A stretch of DNA of 64,000 bases from contig JBGPGE010000002.1 in NCBI GenBank assembly GCA_041483675.1, positions 33,820 to 97,819 on the forward strand, given 5' to 3'. Shown one piece after another: positions 57,878 to 64,000 of this stretch. The DNA is from 2-12-FULL-60-19 sp041483675 (GTDB taxonomy: Bacteria; Desulfobacterota; Binatia; UBA9968). Position 1 is the stretch's first letter; every line of letters starts with the position of its first letter. The notes beneath the pieces were generated by a model. The model saw nothing but the letters and a program-made list of their open reading frames with translations. It had not been told where the DNA came from and ran no database searches. Position numbers and translations under genes: made by a program.

Positions 57878-58510
57878 ATGACCGGAATGCCCATCCAACC
57901 GAGATCGATCCCGCTGAAACACGCGGCATTTGTCGTGCTCGCGCTGTTGGGGCTTATCGTCCTCTATCACCGGGAGTTACAACTCCTCCATGCCGGCTCG
58001 TTTCTGCGGCAGCGCTACGTCGGGATCGGCTGGTTGATTGTCCCACACGGCATCTTCGGCGCGCTCGCTCTGTTCATCGCGCCGTTCCAATTCTCCAGCC
58101 GCTTGCGCCAGCGCCACATACGCGTGCATCGGTTCATGGGCCGCCTTTATATCTTCTGCGTTGCCATTGCCGCTCCCGTCTCGATTCCCGTCGCCGTGAT
58201 ACTGGGGCCGTCGGTGTTGGTGATGGCCGCCACGACACAAGCCGTCGGTTGGATTGTGACCACTGCAACGGCCTTTTATTGTGTTCGCACGGGCAGGATC
58301 CAGCAGCATCGCGAATGGATGATGCGCAGCTATCCCTTCGCCGTCGTTTTCATCGTCGTCCGCGCGATTCTCGCCATCCCCGTGATCGAGCGAATGGGAG
58401 AGGTTGGCTTCGTTTCCGTCGTGTGGAGCGTTATCGCCGCTGCATGTTTCCTCCCTTCGTTCCTTATCGCATGGAACGATGTGCTCGCGGCCAAGCCGGG
58501 ATTGAACTGA
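57878..58510 (+). CDS. DUF2306 membrane protein
   Basis: This 210-residue protein has about six hydrophobic helices with the DUF2306 pattern: FLRQRYVGIGWLIVPHGIFG, RQRHIRVHRFMGRLYIFCVA (conserved HRxxGR), and RIQQHREWMMRSYPFAVVF (HREWMxRS). Relatives resemble cytochrome b561-like four-helix cores with conserved histidines, so haem binding is conceivable but not shown. The function is unknown. It stands alone on the strand; start ATG 57878 has a weak ribosome site. Confidence 0.8.
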   Translation: MTGMPIQPRSIPLKHAAFVVLALLGLIVLYHRELQLLHAGSFLRQRYVGIGWLIVPHGIFGALALFIAPFQFSSRLRQRHIRVHRFMGRLYIFCVAIAAPVSIPVAVILGPSVLVMAATTQAVGWIVTTATAFYCVRTGRIQQHREWMMRSYPFAVVFIVVRAILAIPVIERMGEVGFVSVVWSVIAAACFLPSFLIAWNDVLAAKPGLN

Positions 58511-58693
58511 ATTCTCCTTCAACTGAATCCTAACCCCGAATTATTCCCGCCAGAAGCTTCTCGCATCTCATCTATGCATCTCGTGCCTGCGTGATGGTGT
58601 AGAGGCGCGCCGGGGTTCCCACAGAAGTTGACCGATACGCCTTGAACGGAGTGTGCCTTCTGGGATAGCTTTGAGCCAGGAGATAACAGACAC

Positions 58694-59509
58694 ATGGAAC
58701 ACGAACATCATCACAAAAGCCGTTTTCACGATCCTGCGCAGGCGAAGGAGTACGACCGCAGGGCGGCGCAGTCGGAGTATCGCGGGCAGTTGGTCGCGAA
58801 ATTAGTGGAAGCGTTGGAGCTGACCGGGCGCGAGCGCGTGCTCGATCTCGCCACCGGCACCGGGCGCGTCGCGCGCCCTGTGGCCGAGCGGCTGAAAGGC
58901 GGAACGATCGTCGGCCTGGACGAGGCGCTGGCGATGCTGCGCGTGGCGGAGGAGCAAAAAGAGAAAGAGCCGATTCCCGGCTTTCTTCCCGCCGCCGGGA
59001 AGGCGGAGGCGTTTCCCTTTCGCTCCGGTGTCTTCGATCGCGCTTTCACCGTTTTCGCGCTGCACCACTTCGGCAACGCCCTGCTGACGGCGCAAGAGGC
59101 GCTTCGCGTCTTAAAGCCGGGCGGGAGATTCGTCGTGCTCGATCCGGTCGTCGCGTCGGAAGAGAACGAGCTCGACGTGCGCATCCGCGAGCGCATCAAC
59201 GAGATTCTCAGCAGCGGCCACGGTGAGCATTTCTATTACTATTCGCTCAAGACGATGCGCGACCTGCTGACCAAAGCGGGCTTCCGTATCGTCCGCGCCG
59301 ACCTTCATACTTTCGCCATCGATCAGGAGGGAATGGATGGCATTCCCACGGGCCGCCACTGGCTGGATGTCGCGCAGCAGCTTCAGAGCGATCCCGCCGA
59401 TCTGAGACAGCGCTTCGAGGAAAGACACTTCCGCTATGAAAAGCAGGGCGACAAAGTCCGCGTGCGTGGAAATTTTTACTTTGCGCTGGTTAGCGGGGAA
59501 AAAGCATAA
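58694..59509 (+). CDS. Class I SAM-dependent methyltransferase (UbiE/MenG-like)
   Basis: This 271-residue protein has a His-rich start (MEHEHHHKSRFHD), SAM motif VLDLATGTGRVARPV, motif II AFPFRSGVFDRAFTVFALHH and motif III LRVLKPGGRFVVLDP. C-terminal YYYSLKTMRDLLTKAGFR and IVRADLHTFA are common in methyltransferases acting on small molecules. Substrate unknown. GCCAGGAG precedes the start by 13 bases. It is followed by a 328-bp gap packed with hairpins and then by the AhpD-like UGA gene. Confidence 0.85.
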   Translation: MEHEHHHKSRFHDPAQAKEYDRRAAQSEYRGQLVAKLVEALELTGRERVLDLATGTGRVARPVAERLKGGTIVGLDEALAMLRVAEEQKEKEPIPGFLPAAGKAEAFPFRSGVFDRAFTVFALHHFGNALLTAQEALRVLKPGGRFVVLDPVVASEENELDVRIRERINEILSSGHGEHFYYYSLKTMRDLLTKAGFRIVRADLHTFAIDQEGMDGIPTGRHWLDVAQQLQSDPADLRQRFEERHFRYEKQGDKVRVRGNFYFALVSGEKA

Positions 59510-59554
59510 AAACAGTTTTTAGTGTCTCCATCGGGAATGGGATAAACCCCTCGC

Positions 59555-59740
59555 CCCCCGATCGAGTCGGGGGCAGGCTTTAGGCGAAGCAAGTTTCAGC
59601 GAGATGTGAGCGCAGCGAACACGAGCAGCGTTTGAGGCAACAAGGGTAAACCAATCGTCATGCCCGCGGAGGCGGGCATCCAGGTTGTTCTGCGAGAGAA
59701 CTGGATTCCCGCTTGCGCGAGAATGACGGCAGGGGCCATT
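59555..59740. repeat. Cluster of inverted repeats in a gene-free gap
   Basis: In order: CCCCCGA-tcgag-TCGGGGG (59555-59573), ATGCCCGC-ggag-GCGGGCAT with flanking CCAGG words (about 59660-59683), and CTGGATTCCCGC...GCGAGAATGAC (to 59736), the same family as the repeat at 339-428. A GTCGGCTT-CAAGCCGAC hairpin follows at about 59755. No coding region is seen. Confidence 0.65.
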
Positions 59741-59773
59741 TTGTGGTCGGCTTCAAGCCGACATCTTTTAAGC

Positions 59774-59807
59774 CCCTCGGCTTATAGCCGAGGGTTGTTT
59801 AGTTTTT
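59774..59807 (+). terminator. Terminator-like hairpin before the AhpD-like gene
   Basis: CCCTCGGCT-TAT-AGCCGAGGG is a perfect nine-pair stem (59774-59794) followed by TTGTTTAGTTTTT. It could end the methyltransferase transcript, or act as an attenuator 20 bases before the AGGAGG ribosome site of the next gene. Confidence 0.6.
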
Positions 59808-59837
59808 CGGAACTCGGAACCAAAACAGGAGGCGTCA

Positions 59838-60098
59838 GTGAACAAAGCCGACTTTCGCGCTTTTTATCGTGACGCGCATGGCGTCGCCTGCCTGAGCGAA
59901 AGGGAAAAGATGCTGCTCGGCCTGGCGGTGGCGATGACGCGCAACTGCGAGCCTTGAACGGAAAGGCGCCTTGCGGACGCAAGGAAAGCTGGAATGACCG
60001 AAGAAGATCTCGATACCGCCGTGGACATCATCGCCGCGGTCAACGCGGGCATCATGGAGTCGCTCAATCAGAGAGTGAAGCCAAAATTGCCCAAATAG
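59838..60098 (+). CDS. Candidate selenoprotein: AhpD-like (carboxymuconolactone decarboxylase family), CxxU
   Basis: GTG 59838 has AGGAGG five bases upstream. The frame reads VNKADFRAFYRDAHGVACLS, EREKMLLGLAVAMTRNCEP, then TGA (59955-59957), then TERRLADARKAGMTEEDLDT, AVDIIAAVNAGIMESL and ends at TAG 60098, 86 residues in all. AhpD-like proteins have a helical fold with a redox CxxC at exactly this place (NCxxC before a helix, then AGATEEEL-like words). Here the second Cys codon is UGA, giving Cys37-Glu-Pro-Sec40. CxxU AhpD-like selenoproteins are known from other bacteria. A SECIS-like hairpin follows. Expected role: peroxide or thiol-disulfide chemistry. An amidohydrolase gene starts nine bases downstream. 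Confidence 0.82.
59969..59984 (+). promoter_or_regulatory. Candidate bacterial SECIS hairpin for the AhpD-like gene
   Basis: CCTTGC (59969-59974) and GCAAGG (59979-59984) form a perfect six-pair stem with apical loop GGAC. The loop begins 17 bases after the UGA and has G in its first two positions, meeting the usual bacterial SECIS spacing and loop rules. It lacks the bulged U of the E. coli fdhF element. Confidence 0.6.
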
Positions 60099-60107
60099 GG
60101 AGGTTAG

Positions 60108-61547
60108 ATGAAACAAGCCGATATTCACCACAAGCTGTTTTTCATCGCGCTGCTCCTGTTGTTCTCCACGCCTGCCTCGGCGCAGACGAGACCGGTGGTG
60201 ATCCAGGGGGGCATGCTGATCGACGGAACCGGGAGGCAGCCGCTGGCCGACGCGGTGGTGGTTTTTCAGGATGGGCGTGTTCGTGAGGTCGGCGAGAGGG
60301 GCAAGGTCTCAGTCCCGCAAGACGCAGAGGTGATCGACGCCAAAGGAAAAACCATTCTGCCGGGGCTGATCGACGGCCATTGTCACTACCGCGATTGGAT
60401 GGGGGAGATCTATCTCCACTACGGCGTCGTCACTTGCCCCAACATCTCCAACAATCCCGTGGACTGGATCATCGCCCAGCGCGAAGGCGTCCGTAACGGC
60501 AGCATTCGGGGGCCACGCGTCTGGGCCGCCGGCAACACGATCGACGGGCCGCCGCCGGAAGGACTCAGCGCCGGCGCGCTAAGACGGCAGCGCACCAGCA
60601 TCATCGTCGAGAATGAAGAGGAGGCGAGGAAAGCGGTGCGGATGCTGGCGGAAAAAGGGGTGGACGGTTTCAAGCTGTTCGAACGGCTCACGCCTCAGGT
60701 CGCCAAGGCGGCGGCGGACGAAGCGCACCGTCTGGGTCGCCCGGTATTCGGCCACTCGCTGGATATTTTTACTTCAGCGGCCAACGGCTACCAATCGACG
60801 GAGCACTCCTGGTCCGTGCTTTACACTTCGATCCAAGATCCCAAGAAAAAAGCCGCGCTCGACATGGACCGCATGACGGGGAAGATCGATACCGCCGAGG
60901 TCCATATCCACATGGAGCCGGCGGTGTTCGACCGGCTCATCAAAGTCATGGTGGAGAAGAACGTTCATTGGAGCCCGACCTGGGCGACCTGGTTCCGGCC
61001 GCTGTCGTCGCGCGCGCCGGAGATGAAGCGGCGCGAGCTTCAGTTGCTGAAAGACCCAAACCTCCGCTACCTCCCCTCGTATATTCTCAAAGACACCGAA
61101 AGTTTTTTCGCCAAGTACGAAAGCGCTACGCCGGAAATGCGCAACCAGCTCGTGGCCGGATATAAGATGATCCAGGATTTCGTGCGACGGTTCGCCGCCG
61201 CGGGCGGCAAGATTCATTCCGGCTCCGATCCCAACCACGTCGTCCCCGGTTATGCGGTGCACGCGGAGCTGGAGATGCTGGTCGAGGCCGGGCTCACGCC
61301 GCTGCAGGCGATTCAGACAGTCAGCATCAACGTCGCGGAGGCATGGGGAAAACAGAAAGACTACGGCAGCGTGGAGAAGGGCAAGGTCGCGGACATCGTG
61401 ATCGTCAGCGGCGATCCGATGACAAACATCTCTGCGACGCAAAATGTCGAGAGGCTGTTCATGGACGGCAAGGCGATGGACCTCTCATTCCATGAGGACT
61501 ACAAAAATCCTATACCGCGGCCGATTGCGGATAGGCCGGGGGAGTGA
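60108..61547 (+). CDS. Exported amidohydrolase (imidazolonepropionase-like)
   Basis: This 479-residue protein has a signal peptide (LFFIALLLLFSTPASAQ), then a metal-dependent amidohydrolase: composite strands (VVIQGGMLIDGTG, ILPGLIDGHCHYRDW with the HxH ligands), Lys in GVDGFKLFE, His in VFGHSLDIF and STEHSW, and the catalytic Asp in IHSGSDPNHVV, ending with the typical VEKGKVADIVIV. It would hydrolyse an amide, lactam or related bond in the periplasm. GGGAGG precedes the start. It is nine bases after the AhpD-like UGA gene, suggesting one transcript. Substrate not predictable. Confidence 0.88.
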   Translation: MKQADIHHKLFFIALLLLFSTPASAQTRPVVIQGGMLIDGTGRQPLADAVVVFQDGRVREVGERGKVSVPQDAEVIDAKGKTILPGLIDGHCHYRDWMGEIYLHYGVVTCPNISNNPVDWIIAQREGVRNGSIRGPRVWAAGNTIDGPPPEGLSAGALRRQRTSIIVENEEEARKAVRMLAEKGVDGFKLFERLTPQVAKAAADEAHRLGRPVFGHSLDIFTSAANGYQSTEHSWSVLYTSIQDPKKKAALDMDRMTGKIDTAEVHIHMEPAVFDRLIKVMVEKNVHWSPTWATWFRPLSSRAPEMKRRELQLLKDPNLRYLPSYILKDTESFFAKYESATPEMRNQLVAGYKMIQDFVRRFAAAGGKIHSGSDPNHVVPGYAVHAELEMLVEAGLTPLQAIQTVSINVAEAWGKQKDYGSVEKGKVADIVIVSGDPMTNISATQNVERLFMDGKAMDLSFHEDYKNPIPRPIADRPGE

Positions 61548-61601
61548 GAAAGGAAAAAGCCGAGAGGGATTAGGAGTTAGGAATTGGGGATTAGGGCATA
61601 C

Positions 61602-62639
61602 GTGAAGATAGAAAACTCTGCATTTCGGTCCGTTGGGCGTTGCTCTCTGCTCGCGCTGTTTGGGGTGACGCTTGTCGTCTCGCCGAGTTGGGGACAGGAG
61701 AGCAAGAGCCTCACCGTCATCTCCTATCCTGCGCGACCGCCGAAGCTTCCGCTCTGGCTCGCGGTGGACGACGGGCTTTTCGCCAAGCACGGCGTCAAGA
61801 TCGTCTTAAAAGAGCTGAACTCAAACGATGAGCTGCTTGCGTCGCTCGGCAAGCGCGAAGGCGACATCTATGCCGCCACCGCGCCCTATATCGTTTCCGC
61901 TGTCGGCGACGGTGACGAGCTGGTCTTTTTCGCCAACACGGGCTACAGCGTGATCAAGCTGCTTTCCCGCCCGGACATTACTCGCCCCGAGCAGCTCAAG
62001 GGCAAGAAGGTTGGGACAGGGGAGCCGAACAGCAGCCAGGACCGGATCACGCGCCAGACGTTGCAGCGGCTCGGACTGAATCCCGACAAAGACGTGACTC
62101 TCGTTCCGTTCGGGAGCAGAAGCGTCCAGCGCGTGAACGCTCTCCTAAAAGGGGAGATCGACGCGACCACCAGCAACGAGGACAATATCTACGATCTGGA
62201 GAAGAGGGGGGAGGCTTCCAAGGTCCGCGTCCTGGCGGACAACGAGAGCCTGAAACTTTTTCTCGGCGCCGGCGTGGACTTCGCCGTCTCACGCGAGCGG
62301 CTGGCGCGTGAGCGCGATGGCGTGAAACGATTTCTTACAGCGTTGTGCGAAGCCATCGCGTTGGCGAAGAAGGATCGGCAGCGGGCCGATCAAATCTACA
62401 CCCGCCACCTGGGAATCAAAGACACCGGTCTCCTCGATTTCATGTACCGGACCTATGTGCAGGGAGCGATTCCCCGGCGGCCGTTTCCGAAGCCGGAGCC
62501 GATCGCGCTTGGCTTAGAGGAGTTTGGGGCTAAACCCGGGCTGAAAGGCAAAAAGGCGGAGGATTTGATCGATGCCAGTTTGCTGAAGGAATTGGAGAAG
62601 GAAGGGCTCTTCGATCGCATGTACGGAGCCGGCAAGTAA
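61602..62639 (+). CDS. NMT1/THI5-type ABC transporter substrate-binding protein
   Basis: From GTG 61602 (frame open from TTG 61584) there is a signal peptide (CSLLALFGVTLVVSPSWGQ) and a binding protein: LTVISYPARPPKLPLWLAVD, DGLFAKHGVKIVLKELNSND, LASLGKREGDIYAATAPYIV, QLKGKKVGTGEPNSSQD and LKGEIDATTSNEDNIYDLEK. C-terminal region LLKELEKEGLFDRMYG is typical. Third orphan NMT1-type protein of the window; no permease or ATPase nearby. It follows the amidohydrolase by 54 bases, in which GGATTAGGAGTTAGG repeat words occur. Confidence 0.85.
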   Translation: MKIENSAFRSVGRCSLLALFGVTLVVSPSWGQESKSLTVISYPARPPKLPLWLAVDDGLFAKHGVKIVLKELNSNDELLASLGKREGDIYAATAPYIVSAVGDGDELVFFANTGYSVIKLLSRPDITRPEQLKGKKVGTGEPNSSQDRITRQTLQRLGLNPDKDVTLVPFGSRSVQRVNALLKGEIDATTSNEDNIYDLEKRGEASKVRVLADNESLKLFLGAGVDFAVSRERLARERDGVKRFLTALCEAIALAKKDRQRADQIYTRHLGIKDTGLLDFMYRTYVQGAIPRRPFPKPEPIALGLEEFGAKPGLKGKKAEDLIDASLLKELEKEGLFDRMYGAGK

Positions 62640-62824
62640 TTTTTGTGCTCCAACAGCGCGCTAACCCCAAACAATCTCCGTCTCCTCGTTTCGTGCGGAC
62701 CCTGCCTGGACGCGCACGGCTCTCCGCAGGGAGAGTGAGCGTCTCCCCCTAAAGAGTTCATTGACAGTCACCCCAATTTCCTAGTAGCCTCGCCGGGTCA
62801 ATCGATTACGACCATGGAGGAGCT

Positions 62825-63735
62825 ATGAACTATCGATGGCTTGCAGTCTTCGCGGCGCTCTGTTCTTTTCTGTTCGTCAATTCGCCGTCGGCTCAGGATC
62901 TCGGGCCGCAGTTCAAAAAGCTCAAGGACGGAATCTTCGTTTACGCAGGGAAGCCCAACGAATCCAACTGCACGATTATCCTGACCCAGGACGGAGTGGT
63001 GCTGATCGACAGCGGAAATAATCCGACCGATTCGCTCGCGGTGATGAAGGCGGTGAAGCAGCTCAGTTCCCAGCCGATCCGTTTCCTCATCAACACCGAG
63101 CCGCACACCGATCATACGACCGGCCATTTTGTCTTTTCGCCGCCGGCCATCATCATTACGGCCGCCGGCGCCGGCCAGTCGATGCGCGACGCTTACAATC
63201 CGGAGCGGATGCAAAAAATGATGGCCGATCCAGGCGAACTGGGCGCGGCATCCAAGGGTTATCGGCTGATCACGCCGCACATCGAATATCGCGATAGGAT
63301 GACGCTCAACGTGGGCGAACGGACTTTCGAGCTTTATTATTTGAAGAATGTTCACAGCGAGGCGGATACTGCGATCTGGCTGCCCAAGGAGCGCGTGCTT
63401 TTCACAGCGGCGTCCGTCGCGGCGTGAAGCGCTTCGGTAATCATCGTCCTTTCGTCAGCATCCCGGATACATTGAGCGCCATCAAAATGATGCGGGCGCT
63501 CAATCCGGAGGCGGTCATCCCCGGCCACGGTGTTCCAGGCTCGGTCAAAATCCTTGACGATATGGAAAGATATTACAACCTGCTCATGGAAGGTGTCGGA
63601 GCGATGGTCAAAGCCGGCAAGTCGCTCGACGAGATTAAAAAAGAATTGAAGGTTCCGGGCACCGAGGACTGGGAAGGCAAGGACCGCTTCCCGAACAATA
63701 TCGAAGCGGCTTATCGCGGAGTGACGGGGAAATAG
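62825..63735 (+). pseudogene. Exported MBL-fold hydrolase split by a frameshift
   Basis: ATG 62825 (GGAGG upstream) opens a signal peptide (WLAVFAALCSFLFVNSPSAQ) and an MBL-fold protein (GIFVYAGKPNESNCTIILTQ, VVLIDSGNNPTDSLAVMKAV, INTEPHTDHTTGHF, VHSEADTAIWLPKERVLFTA) that stops at TGA 63427. The remaining family sequence (VKRFGNHRPFVSIPDTLSAI, PEAVIPGHGVPGS, RFPNNIEAAYRGV) continues from GTG 63424 in the +1 frame to TAG 63735. One extra base near 63415-63424 explains the break. The overlap reads GTGA, so coupled translation of two halves is possible but unusual for this fold. The first zinc His of HxHxDH is Glu here (EPHTDH). Confidence 0.78.
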
Positions 63736-63737
63736 CG

Positions 63738-64000
63738 ATGAGAATAAATTTTCTGGCGCCGGCTGTCTTTGGATTTATGTTGCTGATCCCGGGCAGAGCC
63801 GGCGCGATCACGCCGGAAAAACCGGAATTCAACAAACTGGCGGACGGCGTTTACGCCTACGTCGGCAAGCTGAACGACGCCAACGCGATGGTCGTCGTGA
63901 CTTCTCAAGGCGTCGTCGTGATCGACACCGGCAACAACCAGCCGGAAACGCGCAATATTCTCAAGCACATTCAGAGCGTCACCCAACAGCCGGTGAGATA
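63738..64000 (+). CDS. Second exported MBL-fold hydrolase, N-terminal part (cut by window edge)
   Basis: ATG 63738, two bases after the preceding stop, opens a signal peptide (LAPAVFGFMLLIPGRAGA) followed by ITPEKPEFNKLADGVYAYVG, NAMVVVTSQGVVVIDTGNNQ and IQSVTQQPVR, and the frame is open to the end of the window. It is a paralogue of the preceding split gene (DGVYAYVGKLNDANAMVVV matches DGIFVYAGKPNESNCTIIL). The metal-binding motif lies beyond the window. Confidence 0.75.
   Translation, partial: MRINFLAPAVFGFMLLIPGRAGAITPEKPEFNKLADGVYAYVGKLNDANAMVVVTSQGVVVIDTGNNQPETRNILKHIQSVTQQPVR

Noticed and set aside
63415..63430. TGA in the MBL gene read as selenocysteine.
   Set aside because: Read-through in the same frame meets another stop after about a dozen codons and has no family similarity; homology resumes in the +1 frame, so it is a frameshift.

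Overview
The window is 64 kb of GC-rich, gene-dense bacterial chromosome. It contains no rRNA, tRNA, CRISPR array or recognisable transposase. Gram-negative physiology is indicated by an AsmA-type envelope protein, an AmgK/MurU-like cell-wall sugar salvage pair and many exported proteins. Orphan NMT1-type substrate-binding proteins, exported amidohydrolases and metallo-beta-lactamase-fold proteins, a split NAD synthetase and two UGA-containing redox genes suggest an uncultured soil or sediment lineage near Desulfobacterota/Binatota, Rokubacteria or Tectomicrobia. That placement is inference from gene style, not a phylogenetic result.

Layout. 0-18.3 kb is a surface-glycan locus: polyprenol-dependent multi-membrane glycosyltransferases (YfhO-like, DUF2079, two GT39/ArnT-like, one TMTC-like with TPRs), DPM1-type GT2 enzymes, and a tight six-gene minus-strand operon (GDP-mannose dehydratase, frameshifted GT2, DegT-type aminotransferase, sugar C-methyltransferase, a 58-residue ORF, a divergent dehydratase paralogue) that fits GDP-deoxyamino or branched-sugar synthesis. 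An AT-rich methyltransferase (14-15 kb) and gene stubs (15.95-16.35 kb) mark past recombination. 18.4-27.7 kb is housekeeping: class II aldolase, ZIP transporter, MurU/AmgK-like pair, phosphoesterase, split NAD synthetase, RsmI, and a UXX-star/glutaredoxin-like gene with an in-frame UGA.

27.8-33.4 kb is a defence and toxin-antitoxin island: a MacB deletion remnant, a nucleotidyltransferase with a small partner, an AbiE-like type IV pair behind a near-leaderless promoter with a palindrome on the start codon, an Mrr-type nuclease, and a MazF/RHH pair bounded by a duplicated 3' end of rnr. 33.4-43.95 kb carries rnr, DUF4911, AsmA and a fatty-acid or phenylacetate-type beta-oxidation operon with a divergent TetR regulator. 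44.2-48.0 kb is a sigma-54 two-component system whose probable target, a small periplasmic protein, has a sigma-54 promoter, an upstream palindrome and an attenuator-like terminator. 48-53.3 kb has nfo, a frameshifted DUF885 peptidase-like gene, a SIR2-like protein and small unknowns. 53.3-64 kb is a metabolic and exported-protein region: orphan substrate-binding proteins, a DapA-family lyase, EVE and DUF2306 proteins, a methyltransferase, a second UGA gene (AhpD-like, CxxU) beside an amidohydrolase, and tandem MBL-fold proteins.

Two kinds of repeat recur between genes. One is a composite element with up to three hairpins (five copies, all in the same orientation). The other is a set of mirrored low-complexity word tracts. 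Some tracts have been absorbed into the ends of coding sequences.

The strongest non-routine result is the pair of genes whose reading frames continue through UGA at the position of a redox cysteine, each with a correctly placed SECIS-like hairpin. Standard ORF calling misses both.
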